From contig NZ_BMLY01000001.1 in the NCBI RefSeq assembly GCF_014645555.1, positions 1,011,939 through 1,075,938 on the forward strand: a DNA stretch of 64,000 nt, written 5' to 3'. This DNA is from Silvimonas amylolytica (GTDB lineage Bacteria > Pseudomonadota > Gammaproteobacteria > Burkholderiales > Chitinibacteraceae). Under the pieces are notes generated by a model. It ran no database searches. It had not been told where the DNA came from and saw only the letters and a list, made by a program, of their open reading frames with translations. Within the stretch, counting starts at the first letter, position 1. Every line of letters starts with the position of its first letter. Position numbers and translations under genes: made by a program. Positions 48,674-58,668 of the stretch are shown here, piece after piece.

Positions 48674-51262
48674 TCAGGCCAGCAATGCCGCCAGGTCGGC
48701 CCGCACAAATGGCTTGGCAAGGAAGGTTTGACCCTCGCGCCAGGCCGGATGCGCGCGGTGGGTTTCCAGAGGCAAACCAGACATCAACACCACGCGGGTT
48801 TGTGGCCAGCGGCTGGCAATCGCTGCAGCCAGGGTAATGCCATTGCCACCACTACCCAAAGAAATATCCGACAGCACCAGTTCCACGGGCTCATTGCGGG
48901 CCAGCCAGTCTTGCGCTTCTTGTGCACCGGAGACGCCCACCGCGTCGGCGCCCAGCGTACGCAACATGGCCAACGCAGTGTCTTTCACGGCGGGGTCATC
49001 TTCCACCACCAGCACACGGCCAGATGCTTGATGCGTCAGCACCGGCCGGCTGTGTTCATGGGTCTGCGCGTCTTGCGTGCTGGATGGCAACCGCACAGAG
49101 ACGCTGGTCCCCTGCCCGACGGTGCTCTGTATCTGCACATCCCCGCCGCTTTGCCGCACGAAACCATAAACACTCGACAGCCCCAAGCCGCTGCCTTCGC
49201 CCAGCGGGCGGGTGGTAAAGAATGGCTCCATCACCTTGTCGAGCAACTCTGGCGGGATGCCCGAACCGGTATCGATCACCGAAATGACCACCGCTTCTTT
49301 CAGCGCCGGCAACCGCTCCGGATTCGTACGCGTCTCGACCGCCAGCGTCAACGTACCGCCACCGGGCATAGCGGCGGCGCTGTTCAGCGCCAGGTTCAGG
49401 ATGGCGTTTTCCAGTTGGCCACGGTCAACGCGCACGCTTTGCTTGCCTGTGACCGGTTTGATGACCACCTCAATCTCGGTGCCGACTGCGTATTCGATCA
49501 GGTCCAGCATTTCGGCCAGCATGTCATCCACCTGTACCACTTCTGCCTGCAATGGCTGGCGGCGGGCAAAAGACAGTAGACGCCGCGTGAGCTGCGAAGC
49601 CCGTTCCGCAGAGCGACGTGCCAGCTCGGCCATACCCAAAGCCTCTGGTTGTTTTTGCAGTTTGTCCTCCAGCATTTCCAGATTGCCCAGAATGGCCACC
49701 AGGAAATTGTTGAAGTCATGTGCAACGCCGCCAGTAAGCTGGCCCAGCACCTCCATTTTCTGCGCCTGACGCAAGTCGGCCTCCACCGCACGACGTGCAG
49801 TCAAGTCACGACACACGGCCACCCAGCCCCCACCGGGCATGCCCTGGCAGTGAAACTCCAGAATGCGTTGGTCAGCAAAATGCAGTTCTGCGGCAGCGGC
49901 AATCCGCGTTTGCCGGTCTGTCGTGCGCGTGGCAGTGCGGCGCGATACGGCCCGCCAGCGTGCCTGCACGGGCAAGGCTTTGCGCAGTTCCAGCAGAGTC
50001 ATCCCGATATGCAGGCGCTGATCCGGCATGCCTAGTGCAGCCTGGAACATGGGGTTCCAGCCCACCAGACGACCTTCTCCATCATGCACGGAGACGCCGT
50101 CGTTCATGGAGCGAAACACGGTTTCCAGCAAGCGTTGCTGAGTATCCAGGCCCTCTGTGAGTTTTTGTTTTTCCAGCATATTGGCGCGAAACACTTCAAA
50201 GGCACGCGCCAGTTCGCCGACCTCATCCTTGCGGTCAATCGACGGAATGCGTTGTTCGGTGTGGCCAGATGCCAGCCGGGCCAGCACACGGGTCATGCGC
50301 TGAAGTTTGCGCAATACGCGGTCAACATAAGTGACGCCCAGAATAGCCAGCACCACACCAATCGCGGCCAGCAGCCACAAGCCTGATTCACTGGACGCCA
50401 CGACACGTCGCACGCCTTCGTGACGGCGTTCTGCCACCTGGCGCAGTTCTTCAACATATTTGGCGGAGCGCTCATCAAGCTGATCGGCATGCGAGCGAAT
50501 GAGCTGCACCAGATAAGTCATGCGTTGCTCGCTGGTCAGGAACTCGTTGCGCAGACTAAAGGCGTTATCTGGCCCTTCGCCAATTTTATGCAGCAGTGCG
50601 GCCAGTTCTGGTTCACGTTTGTCCTCACCCAGCGCACGCACGCGCATCCACAGGGCTTCACTGTCGCTTTCGGCCACGCCCAGCGTAGTGAAGTCCGTCG
50701 CCTGAAAAGCAGACATGGTCACCACCCACAGGTTGAGCAATGTGGGTGCATTGCGCGCCACTTCCTGCCGGCGACGCAGTATCCCGTTGCCGGCTTCATC
50801 GGCGTCACGTCGCTCTTCGTTGAGACGCCGCTGCAGCAGGCGGTGCATGCCCGACTGCACCATCAATCGCGTCAAATCACGGTCGATGCCATCCAGTTCG
50901 GCGTTGGCCGCCAGTTGATCGGCCGTGCGCTCGGGCAAATCCATGCTCAATACGCGGATATCACGCAGCAGGTTGTGCAGCACCTCGGTATCGCTACGCA
51001 GCAGATCGGGCGAGTCAGTCCCTGCCATGCCCGGTGCAATGGCGGCCACCTGCGCAACCTTTTCGGACAGCTTGAGCACGCGGGCGATTTCCGGCACCAC
51101 GTTGGCTTCGTATTCATCCAGCGCGCGCTGGTTGGCGCGCATCCCCATTACCCCAACCAGCGCGACGGACATCGTGACCAGAAACAACAACAAAAAGGCC
51201 ACGATCAGCCGGGTTCGGATACTGGGCATACGGTCAGGCAGACGGGAACGCAAGGCGCGCAT
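48674..51262 (-). CDS. Hybrid sensor histidine kinase with receiver domain
   Basis: 862 residues. First membrane helix about 18-40; long helical periplasmic region about 40-290; second helix about 295-317; HAMP about 320-372; PAS domain about 375-490; kinase core with the phospho-acceptor His in GGVAHDFNNFLVAILGN (about 510); ATP-binding region with NAILNLALNSAAAMP, DTGSGIPPELL, and GEGSGLGLSSVYGF; receiver domain about 745-860 with the DD pair in VVEDDPA and the phosphorylated Asp in VLSDISLGS. Architecture resembles TorS-type kinases, but no Hpt domain is present. Its gene follows the OmpR-type regulator by 8 bases. Confidence 0.95.
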   Translation of the reverse strand: MRALRSRLPDRMPSIRTRLIVAFLLLFLVTMSVALVGVMGMRANQRALDEYEANVVPEIARVLKLSEKVAQVAAIAPGMAGTDSPDLLRSDTEVLHNLLRDIRVLSMDLPERTADQLAANAELDGIDRDLTRLMVQSGMHRLLQRRLNEERRDADEAGNGILRRRQEVARNAPTLLNLWVVTMSAFQATDFTTLGVAESDSEALWMRVRALGEDKREPELAALLHKIGEGPDNAFSLRNEFLTSEQRMTYLVQLIRSHADQLDERSAKYVEELRQVAERRHEGVRRVVASSESGLWLLAAIGVVLAILGVTYVDRVLRKLQRMTRVLARLASGHTEQRIPSIDRKDEVGELARAFEVFRANMLEKQKLTEGLDTQQRLLETVFRSMNDGVSVHDGEGRLVGWNPMFQAALGMPDQRLHIGMTLLELRKALPVQARWRAVSRRTATRTTDRQTRIAAAAELHFADQRILEFHCQGMPGGGWVAVCRDLTARRAVEADLRQAQKMEVLGQLTGGVAHDFNNFLVAILGNLEMLEDKLQKQPEALGMAELARRSAERASQLTRRLLSFARRQPLQAEVVQVDDMLAEMLDLIEYAVGTEIEVVIKPVTGKQSVRVDRGQLENAILNLALNSAAAMPGGGTLTLAVETRTNPERLPALKEAVVISVIDTGSGIPPELLDKVMEPFFTTRPLGEGSGLGLSSVYGFVRQSGGDVQIQSTVGQGTSVSVRLPSSTQDAQTHEHSRPVLTHQASGRVLVVEDDPAVKDTALAMLRTLGADAVGVSGAQEAQDWLARNEPVELVLSDISLGSGGNGITLAAAIASRWPQTRVVLMSGLPLETHRAHPAWREGQTFLAKPFVRADLAALLA

Positions 51263-51270
51263 GTTGCGCC

Positions 51271-51993
51271 CTACAGGCGGGTCACGGGGGTGGCAAACAT
51301 ATAACCTTCGCCACGCTCGGTACGGATATACGCAGGCAAGCGCGGATTGGGCTCGATCTTGCGTCTGAGGCGCAGGATCAGCACGTCGATGGTACGGTCA
51401 TAAACGTCGATCTCGATGCCTCGCGTGTGCTCCAGCAGTTGATCGCGCGACCAGATACGGCTGGGTTGCTGCACCATGGCCGCCAGAATGGCGAACTCTC
51501 CACGCGTCAGCGAACACGGCTCGCACCCGTGACGCGCCAGCACGCGCTTGCCCATGTCCAGAACCCAGTCGCCAAAACCGTAGCGCACGCCACTATCAGC
51601 ACTCGCGCGGGGTTGCGACAGCTCGGTACTCCGACGTAAATGCGCACGCACGCGGGCCAGCAGTTCGCGACCAGAAAACGGCTTGTTGATGAAATCATCG
51701 ACCGCCAGCTCCAGCCCGAGGACGCGATCCGTCTCATCGCCCTGCCCACTGATCATGATGATGGGCACATTGGACTTTTGCCGCAGCTCTCGCGCCACGG
51801 TCATCCCATCCTCACCACGCAGTTTCAGGTCAAGAATGACCAGCGAACAAGGCTGCGTAGCAAGGTGCTGGAACAGCCCGCTGCTCTGGCCAACCGCGCA
51901 AACGGTGAAGCCGGCGTCTTCAAGCAGCGTTTTCAACCACTGTCGTACCTCTGCATCGTCATCCAGGATCAGGATGCAATGTCTGTTATCCAT
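51271..51993 (-). CDS. OmpR-family response regulator
   Basis: 240 residues from the ATG at 51993 (GGAGAG site). Receiver domain with acidic pair LDDDAE and phosphorylated Asp in VILDLKLRGEDG; the switch Lys is in INKPFSGRELL. The winged-helix DNA-binding domain (SLTRGEFAILAAMVQQPSRIWSRDQLLE, then RRKIEPNPRLPAYIRTERGEGYMF) is complete. It is first in a two-gene operon with the hybrid kinase, which is almost certainly its partner. Target genes are unknown; the divergent regulator at 52244 is close enough to be considered. Confidence 0.94.
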   Translation of the reverse strand: MDNRHCILILDDDAEVRQWLKTLLEDAGFTVCAVGQSSGLFQHLATQPCSLVILDLKLRGEDGMTVARELRQKSNVPIIMISGQGDETDRVLGLELAVDDFINKPFSGRELLARVRAHLRRSTELSQPRASADSGVRYGFGDWVLDMGKRVLARHGCEPCSLTRGEFAILAAMVQQPSRIWSRDQLLEHTRGIEIDVYDRTIDVLILRLRRKIEPNPRLPAYIRTERGEGYMFATPVTRL

Positions 51994-52243
51994 AGCTGAC
52001 TCTCCACCTGGCAGCGCTTCTGTTGGCGCAATCGCCCAGTCTGACTGTATGTCATCCACTGTGCGGGTGATGCTGCCTTTGCAAGGCAGCGGCGTCAACT
52101 TTCACGGTGGCGTGCTCGCGCGCTTGCGCTAGTATGAGCGTCTCATTTGGCATAAAAACTCAGGCCAACCGGGTGCAACGCGATACACTGCGTGTCGATG
52201 ACAGCAGCCAGACCTCGAGCTGCCCCGTAATACGTGGACCCAC

Positions 52244-52927
52244 ATGCGCATACTGCTGGTTGAAGACGATGTCCTGCTGGGCGATGGCGTAGCCGCCGGG
52301 CTGCGTGACGCCGGCTTTACCGTAGACTGGATTACCGATGGTGAAGAAGCCCTGACGGCGCTCACCACGGTGCCTTACGAGGTCGTCGTGCTCGACCTTG
52401 GCCTGCCACGCCGCGACGGGATCAGCGTTTTGCGCACTTTGCGCGCACAACGGCGTGATATGCCGGTATTGATCCTGACTGCGCGTGACCAGGTCAACGA
52501 ACGGGTCACGGGTCTGGAAAACGGCGCTGACGATTATGTCGTCAAACCCGTTGCGCTGGCAGAACTGATCGCCCGGGTCCGCGCCTTGTTGCGCCGTGCT
52601 CACGGACGGGCCCAACCGCTCATTGAAGCCGGCAACCTCACCGTTGACCCAGCCACCCGCGCGGTCACGCTGGAAGGCCGGCTGGTGACGCTTTCGCCAC
52701 GAGAATACCTGTTGCTGGTTGATCTGGTCGAACACCGCGGCATTGCCCGCACCCGCACACAGCTGGAAGACAGCCTGTACGGTTTTGGCGAAGAAGTCGG
52801 CAGCAATGCAGTCGAGGTCCATGTACACCACCTGCGCAAAAAACTGGGCGAATCCTTGATCCGCACCGTGCGCGGGGTGGGTTATCTGTTCGTGCCGGAT
52901 CAAGGCCATGGTCCACTGACTGGCTGA
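52244..52927 (+). CDS. OmpR-family response regulator, QseB/PmrA-like
   Basis: 227 residues. Receiver domain with LLVEDDVLLGDG, phosphorylated Asp in VVLDLGLPRRDG and Lys in VVKPVALAEL. Winged helix with VTLSPREYLLLVDLVEHRG and VEVHVHHLRKKLGESLIRTVRGVGYLF, which is the QseB/PmrA-like C-terminus. In related genomes the gene is normally followed by a histidine kinase. Here none follows; instead comes a single receiver gene. So it is an orphan regulator, or its kinase is elsewhere. It is divergent from the 51271-51993 regulator with about 250 bases between. Confidence 0.93.
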   Translation: MRILLVEDDVLLGDGVAAGLRDAGFTVDWITDGEEALTALTTVPYEVVVLDLGLPRRDGISVLRTLRAQRRDMPVLILTARDQVNERVTGLENGADDYVVKPVALAELIARVRALLRRAHGRAQPLIEAGNLTVDPATRAVTLEGRLVTLSPREYLLLVDLVEHRGIARTRTQLEDSLYGFGEEVGSNAVEVHVHHLRKKLGESLIRTVRGVGYLFVPDQGHGPLTG

Positions 52928-53079
52928 ACGGCAAGATCCCCGGGCAACCTGCTGCGTTGCGGCATGTCCCACACGCATATCAGCAAGCGCCTACAGCGCG
53001 TCGGCGCTCGGCGCCTGCACTATGGCAAAGCTGGTTATCCGCCGTTTTTTCACGTTTGCCGCAGCTTGCGAGATCTCTA

Positions 53080-53460
53080 ATGAATGTCGATCGACTTTCG
53101 ATCCTCTATGTAGAAGACAACGAGATGCTCCGCGCGACCATCGTCGAGTATCTGGTAGAGGAACTGGGCCTGCCGGTCACCCCGGTTGCCAGCGCGGAAG
53201 AAGCCCTGACGACCCTGTCCCAGGACCGCTACGATATCCTGCTGACCGACGTCAGCCTGCCTGGCCGGTCCGGCGTTGACCTGGGCCGCGAAGCGCTGGC
53301 CCGCTATCCGGACATCCACCTCATCCTCGCCACCGGGCACGATGTCTCTGGTTTTGTGCAAAACATGCCCAATACCCAATGCCTGCCCAAACCGTTTGAT
53401 CTGGACCATATCGACGCTGTGCTGGCCAACGTGCGGCAAGCCATTGCAGAACGGGCTTGA
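53080..53460 (+). CDS. Single-domain response regulator (CheY-like receiver)
   Basis: 126 residues from the ATG at 53080; the frame is open upstream without a site. Acidic residues are in LYVEDNEMLR, the phosphorylated Asp in ILLTDVSLPGRSG, and the Lys in CLPKPFDLDHI. No output domain follows. It may be a phosphate-relay component for the kinase module directly downstream or for the orphan regulator upstream. Similar stand-alone receivers often work as phosphate sinks. Confidence 0.88.
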   Translation: MNVDRLSILYVEDNEMLRATIVEYLVEELGLPVTPVASAEEALTTLSQDRYDILLTDVSLPGRSGVDLGREALARYPDIHLILATGHDVSGFVQNMPNTQCLPKPFDLDHIDAVLANVRQAIAERA

Positions 53461-53741
53461 TTGACCATTTGCCGCGGGCAGGCCCTGATCCGCGCCCTGC
53501 TGCGCCAGGCCCCGCCCGGTTTCCGGCAGCAAGACCAGGACTTGTACCCCAACTGGCTTGCCATCCGCGCCGGACTAGCCGCAGTGCCTGACGCGGCCAT
53601 AGCGCCGGCCAGCTATCCTTGTGTAGGACTGCCGCCTACATCCTTACACGCCCTCTCATGACATCATCGCGCCTGATCCATATTGCGCGGTATCAGCGTC
53701 CTTGCGCGTTTTCCAACCGGCCCGGTAGTACAACAACAACG

Positions 53742-56700
53742 ATGAATGCCATGACCGATCTGTCGATCCCTGAAAACACATTCCGCCGTATTCTGGCCCG
53801 CAATGTGCTGGCCCCACTGATTGTGGCGGCAGTGACCTCTGCCATCTACATCGGCCTGGTGCTGTACCTGCAAAGTGTCAGCCGTTGGGTAGACCATGCA
53901 GATCTGGTCATCAGCAAGACCACCGCAGCCAGCAAGCTATTGGTAGATGGCGAAACCGGCCTGCGCGGCTACGTGCTCACCGGCAAGGCCAACTTTCTGG
54001 AGCCGTACAACAACTCCATCGAACAGTTCCTCGATACGTTGCACGAAGCCAAATCGCTGACCACCGATAACCCCAATCAGCAGGCGTTCTTTACCCGGGC
54101 CGAAGAGCGCTACAAGGAATGGCATAACTACGCCGAGCGCGTCATCAAGGCACGCCAGGAGAACGCCCAGAACGCTAGCGACTATGTCACTTCGGAAGCG
54201 GGCAAAACGCAGATGGACCAGCTGCGCGGATTTTTCAGCCAGATCATCCAGACCGAAGAAGCATTGCGCGCACAACGCAATATCGATGTTGAAAACACCG
54301 TGAACTGGTTGTTGGGCCTGACCATCGGGATCGGGCTGCTTTCCGGCGTGATTCTGGTCTTGAGTGGCCGTCGCCAGTTACGGCAATTGTCTGATGTGTA
54401 CGGCGACACCCTGGAGCGCCAGCAAAAACACAATCTGCAGCTGGAACGGCAAAGCTGGCTGCGCAAAGGCCAGACCGAACTGGCCACCGTCATGCTGGGT
54501 GAGCAAAGCATCAATACGCTTGCCGCCAACATGCTGGACTTCATGGTGCGTTATCTGGGCGCATCGGTCGGCGCGGTGTACATCAGCGAAGATCGTCAAC
54601 ACTTCACGCGCGTCAGCCAGTACGCATTAGAAGCCATGTCGCTCGAAAGCCAGCGCGAATTTGAATTGCGGGAGGGCATTGCGGGTCAGTCCGCCGCGGA
54701 AAACCGCGTGATGCTGATCAGCGACATCCCGGACAACTATCTGCGTATTTCCTCAGCCCTTGGCGCCAGCAAACCACGGGCAGTGCTGGTGGTGCCGGCA
54801 CGGGGCGACCGATTTGTGAACCTGGTGATGGAGCTGTCGTTCAGTGCCGCTCTGCCTGACCAGGCGGAAGAGTTCGTCAATCTGGTTGCTCACAGTATGG
54901 GCACTGCGATTGATAGCGCGCAGTACCGCGAGCAATTGCAAAACGTGCTGAGCGAGACACAACAACTCAACGAAGAACTGCAAGCGCAGCAAGAAGAGTT
55001 GAAAGTCGCCAACGAAGAACTGGAAGAACAATCCCGCTCTCTGCGTGAATCCCAGGCGCGGCTGGAAAGCCAGCAAGTGGAGCTGGAACAAAACAACGAT
55101 CAACTGGAACAACAAACCCAAACCTTGCAACAGCAGCGTGATGAGCTGGATATGCGCAATGAGGCGCTGCGCATGGTGCATGTGCAACTGGAAGAACGCG
55201 CCGACGAACTCCTGCGGGCCAGCCGCTACAAGAGCGAGTTCCTGGCCAACATGTCGCATGAATTGCGCACACCGCTCAACAGTGCACTCATTTTATCCAA
55301 GCTGCTGGCCGACAACCCGGATGGCAATCTGTCTGATGAGCAAGTCCAGTTTGCCAGCTCGATCTACTCGTCCGGCAATGACTTGCTCACGCTGATTAAC
55401 GACATTCTGGATCTATCCAAGGTCGAAGCCGGCAAGCTCGATATCTGGCCGGAGGATGTCTCGACCAGCCGCCTGCTGGAAGGTCTGGAGGGCGTGTTCA
55501 AACCACTGGCACAAAGCAAGGGTGTGGAACTGGAAGTCGTGGCGCGCGCCAATCTGCCACGTACCATCGTGTCAGATCAGGCCCGTTTGCAGCAGATTCT
55601 GAAGAACTTGCTCTCCAATGCCATCAAGTTCACCGAGAAAGGCAGCGTTCATATCGTTGCCGGTCTGCATGCGCCAGGCCAGGTGGCCTTTGCCGTTTCC
55701 GATACCGGCATCGGGATTGCTGAAGCGGAGCTGGACGCCATTTTTGGCGCATTCCACCAGGCGGATGGTGCCACTAACCGCAAATTTGGTGGCACCGGTC
55801 TGGGCCTGACTATTTCACGCGACCTGGCGACACTGTTGGGTGGTTCCATCACTGTACAAAGCACGCCGGGCACCGGCAGCACCTTCACACTGATTGTGCC
55901 GCTAACCTTGCCCCAGCAAGCCGACACGGAGCAACATCCGGCGGCGCCTGCGGTCCACGCCCCGGCGCCTGCCCCGGCCCCCGCCCTGCCCGCCGCCCAG
56001 GAATCGCCCCCGGCGATCGTCGCGGATGATCGCGAAACCTTGCGCCCCGACGCGCGCAACGTCTTGATCATTGAGGACGACGCCACCTTCGCCCGCATTT
56101 TGTATGCGCTGGGCAAGGAACTGGGTTTTGATTGTCTGCTGGCCGACACCGCGCAGAAGGGTTTTGATCTGGCATTGAGCTACATGCCCGATGCCGTCAT
56201 GCTGGATATGAAACTACCCGACCAATCGGGCATGACGGTGCTGGAGCGCCTCAAGGAAGAACCGCGCACCCGGCATATTCCGGTACACGTGATCTCGGGC
56301 ATCGACAGCAGCCACGCAGCCCTGCAGGCCGGCGCAATTGGTTATGCACTCAAACCGACCGATCGGGAAGCGCTGCGCCGCGTGTTCGGGCGGATTGAAG
56401 CCAAACTCTCGCAAGCCATCAAACACGTGCTGGTCGTGGAAGATGACCCGCTGCAGCGCGAAAGCATGATGAAACTGATTGCAGACGAAGACGTGAAGAT
56501 CACCGCTGTGGCATTGGCTGAAGATGCGCTGGAGCATCTGAAGAAAACCGATTTCGACTGCATGGTGGTTGATCTCACCTTGCCCGACATGGCGGGCTAC
56601 GAACTCCTCAAACGCATGGCCGGCGATGCGTCTTATGCGTTTCCTCCTGTCATTGTCTACACCGGCCGGGTGCTGAGCCGGGAAGAAGAAGCCGAGCTGC

Positions 56701-57236
56701 GTCGTTATTCGCACTCCATCATCATCAAGGGCGCGCGCTCGCCAGAACGGCTGCTGGATGAAGTCACACTGTTCCTGCACCGTGTAGAGACCACACTGGC
56801 ACCAGAACGCCAGCAAATGCTGAAAGTGGCGCGTAGCCGGGAGAAGGCCTTTGAAGGTCGCAAAATCATGGTGGTCGATGATGATGTGCGTAACATCTTT
56901 GCGCTGAGCAGCGCGCTGGAGCCCAAAGGTGCGCAAATTGTCATTGCCCGCAATGGTCGGGACGCGCTGGAAAAACTGGATAACGATCCGGAAATCGACC
57001 TCGTTCTGATGGACATCATGATGCCGGAAATGGATGGCTACACCGCCATGCGCCAGCTTCGCGCGGATGAACGTTTTACCCGCTTGCCCATTATTGCGGT
57101 CACCGCCAATGCCATGCGGGATGACCAGGAGAAATGCCTGGCCGCAGGAGCCAATGACTATCTGGCCAAGCCGATTGATCTGGACAAGCTGATGTCATTG
57201 ATCCGGGTGTGGATGCCCAAACTGAGCCGTCTATGA
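53742..57236 (+). CDS. Large hybrid histidine kinase: CHASE3-GAF-kinase-three receivers
   Basis: 1164 residues from the ATG at 53742 (53751 is also possible; no clear site). Membrane helix about 15-42; CHASE3 sensor about 43-185 ([21 protein letters not shown] is typical); second helix about 188-208; GAF about 240-405; coiled coil rich in Gln/Glu about 410-490; kinase domain with His506 ([11 protein letters not shown]), [23 protein letters not shown] and [13 protein letters not shown]. Then an Ala/Pro linker and three receivers, with Asp in [23 protein letters not shown] and [11 protein letters not shown]. The stop overlaps the start of cheR (ATGA), so the genes are translationally coupled. 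The stimulus is unknown. Confidence 0.95.
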   Translation: MNAMTDLSIPENTFRRILARNVLAPLIVAAVTSAIYIGLVLYLQSVSRWVDHADLVISKTTAASKLLVDGETGLRGYVLTGKANFLEPYNNSIEQFLDTLHEAKSLTTDNPNQQAFFTRAEERYKEWHNYAERVIKARQENAQNASDYVTSEAGKTQMDQLRGFFSQIIQTEEALRAQRNIDVENTVNWLLGLTIGIGLLSGVILVLSGRRQLRQLSDVYGDTLERQQKHNLQLERQSWLRKGQTELATVMLGEQSINTLAANMLDFMVRYLGASVGAVYISEDRQHFTRVSQYALEAMSLESQREFELREGIAGQSAAENRVMLISDIPDNYLRISSALGASKPRAVLVVPARGDRFVNLVMELSFSAALPDQAEEFVNLVAHSMGTAIDSAQYREQLQNVLSETQQLNEELQAQQEELKVANEELEEQSRSLRESQARLESQQVELEQNNDQLEQQTQTLQQQRDELDMRNEALRMVHVQLEERADELLRASRYKSEFLANMSHELRTPLNSALILSKLLADNPDGNLSDEQVQFASSIYSSGNDLLTLINDILDLSKVEAGKLDIWPEDVSTSRLLEGLEGVFKPLAQSKGVELEVVARANLPRTIVSDQARLQQILKNLLSNAIKFTEKGSVHIVAGLHAPGQVAFAVSDTGIGIAEAELDAIFGAFHQADGATNRKFGGTGLGLTISRDLATLLGGSITVQSTPGTGSTFTLIVPLTLPQQADTEQHPAAPAVHAPAPAPAPALPAAQESPPAIVADDRETLRPDARNVLIIEDDATFARILYALGKELGFDCLLADTAQKGFDLALSYMPDAVMLDMKLPDQSGMTVLERLKEEPRTRHIPVHVISGIDSSHAALQAGAIGYALKPTDREALRRVFGRIEAKLSQAIKHVLVVEDDPLQRESMMKLIADEDVKITAVALAEDALEHLKKTDFDCMVVDLTLPDMAGYELLKRMAGDASYAFPPVIVYTGRVLSREEEAELRRYSHSIIIKGARSPERLLDEVTLFLHRVETTLAPERQQMLKVARSREKAFEGRKIMVVDDDVRNIFALSSALEPKGAQIVIARNGRDALEKLDNDPEIDLVLMDIMMPEMDGYTAMRQLRADERFTRLPIIAVTANAMRDDQEKCLAAGANDYLAKPIDLDKLMSLIRVWMPKLSRL

Positions 57237-58072
57237 CCGGCATGAACGATATGTATAACGCTGCCGACTTCGACATCGAATTGCGCTTGCTGATTGAGGC
57301 CATCTACCTCAAGTACAGCTATGATTTTCGCAATTATTCGCCCGCATCCATGAAGCGGCGGGTGGCGCACGCCCTGCAGCAGTTTGATTGCGAGACGGTC
57401 AGCCAGCTGCAGCACCGGGTGATGCATGACGTCGATTGTTTTCCGGCGCTGTTGCAGTATCTGACGATCCCGGTGAGCGAGATGTTCCGGGACCCGGCTT
57501 ATTTCAAGGCGCTGCGGGAACAAGTGCTGCCCATCTTGCACACCTACCCCACGATCAAGGTGTGGATTGCCGGCTGCAGTACAGGTGAAGAAGTGTATTC
57601 CATGGCCATCATGCTCAAGGAAGAAGGCCTGCTGGAACGCGCCATCATTTACGCGACGGACATCAACCCGCACAGTCTGCAAAAGGCCGAAGCCGGTATT
57701 TACCCCATAGAAAGCATGGCGCTGTTTGAGCGCAATTATGAAATGGCTGGCGGTACACGGGCGCTGTCGGACTATTGCACCTCAGCGTATGGCTCGGTGT
57801 TGTTCGACAAACAACTGCGCCGCAATGTGACCTTTGCCGATCACAGCCTGGCCACGGATAGCGTGTTCTCAGAGGTTCAGCTGATCTCGTGTCGCAACGT
57901 GCTTATCTATTTCAACCGGGAGCTCCAGAACCGCGCCTTCGGGCTGTTTCATCAGTCATTGGTGCATCGTGGTTTTCTGGGGCTGGGCTCTAAAGAAACA
58001 GTGCAGTTTTCTGACTTTGCAAGCCAGTTCGAGTCCTTTGCCAAAACCGAACGCGTGTTCCGGAAAACATGA
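57233..58072 (+). CDS. CheR-type protein-glutamate methyltransferase
   Basis: 279 residues; the ATG overlaps the previous stop codon. CheR N-terminal helical region (DIELRLLIEAIYLKYSYDFRNYSPASMKRRV), then a SAM-binding methyltransferase domain with WIAGCSTGEEVYSMAI, the IYATDINPHSLQKAEAGIYP motif and LISCRNVLIYFNRELQ. It would methylate glutamates in a receptor or sensor. Because it sits between a hybrid kinase and CheB, the target is probably a sensor or adaptor coded elsewhere or the kinase itself. Known examples with this order are alternative, non-flagellar systems. Confidence 0.93.
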   Translation: MTGMNDMYNAADFDIELRLLIEAIYLKYSYDFRNYSPASMKRRVAHALQQFDCETVSQLQHRVMHDVDCFPALLQYLTIPVSEMFRDPAYFKALREQVLPILHTYPTIKVWIAGCSTGEEVYSMAIMLKEEGLLERAIIYATDINPHSLQKAEAGIYPIESMALFERNYEMAGGTRALSDYCTSAYGSVLFDKQLRRNVTFADHSLATDSVFSEVQLISCRNVLIYFNRELQNRAFGLFHQSLVHRGFLGLGSKETVQFSDFASQFESFAKTERVFRKT

Positions 58073-58668
58073 CCATGTACCTGCAACCGCGAGACACCCG
58101 CCATGTGCCGCAAACGATCCTGATTGGTGGTTCAGCCGGTAGTGTGGAAGCGCTGGGCCAGATTCTGCCCGCGTTGCCCGCCGACTTTGCTGCGGCGGTG
58201 GTCATCGTCGTCCATCTGCCCGCCAACAGCCCCAGTTTGCTGGTCGATATTTTCGCGCAGCGTATGGCCTTGCCCGTGGCCGAGGTGCACGACAAGGTGC
58301 AATTGGTCCCGGGTCATGTCTACTTTGCGCCACCTGATTACCATGTGCTGGTTGAACCAGAAGGTGAATTGACGCTCAATGACGACCCGCCGCTGCATTT
58401 TTGCCGCCCCGCGATCGATCTGTTGTTTGAATCTGGCGCCGATGCGCTGGGTAAAAAAGCCGTGGGCGTATTGCTGACCGGTGCCAATCATGATGGTGCT
58501 GCCGGCATGGCCGCCCTGGCGGCCGCTGGCGCCATGACCATTGTGCAGGATCCGGCCGATGCACAAGTCCCGCTCATGCCCTCATCTGCGCTCAAGAAAA
58601 CGCCGGTAAACCGGGTTCTGCCCGCGAGCGCCATCGGCCCCGCGCTGGCCGCCCTTGTTCATGGATAA
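58069..58668 (+). CDS. CheB-type methylesterase (catalytic domain only)
   Basis: 199 residues; ATGA overlap with cheR. There is no N-terminal receiver domain, so it is not controlled by direct phosphorylation. Catalytic residues are visible: Ser in IGGSAGSVEAL, His in VVHLP and Asp in GANHDGAAGM. It removes methyl groups from glutamate residues or deamidates glutamine in the receptor. With CheR it should set the methylation state of one sensor system. The C-terminus overlaps the start of the next gene by 8 bases. Confidence 0.92.
   Translation: MTMYLQPRDTRHVPQTILIGGSAGSVEALGQILPALPADFAAAVVIVVHLPANSPSLLVDIFAQRMALPVAEVHDKVQLVPGHVYFAPPDYHVLVEPEGELTLNDDPPLHFCRPAIDLLFESGADALGKKAVGVLLTGANHDGAAGMAALAAAGAMTIVQDPADAQVPLMPSSALKKTPVNRVLPASAIGPALAALVHG

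Noticed and set aside
48638-49579. 313-codon plus-strand frame opposite the hybrid kinase
   Set aside because: Antisense shadow of a kinase with clear domains.
52160-52978. 272-codon minus-strand frame opposite the QseB-like regulator
   Set aside because: Antisense shadow; the plus strand encodes a full response regulator.
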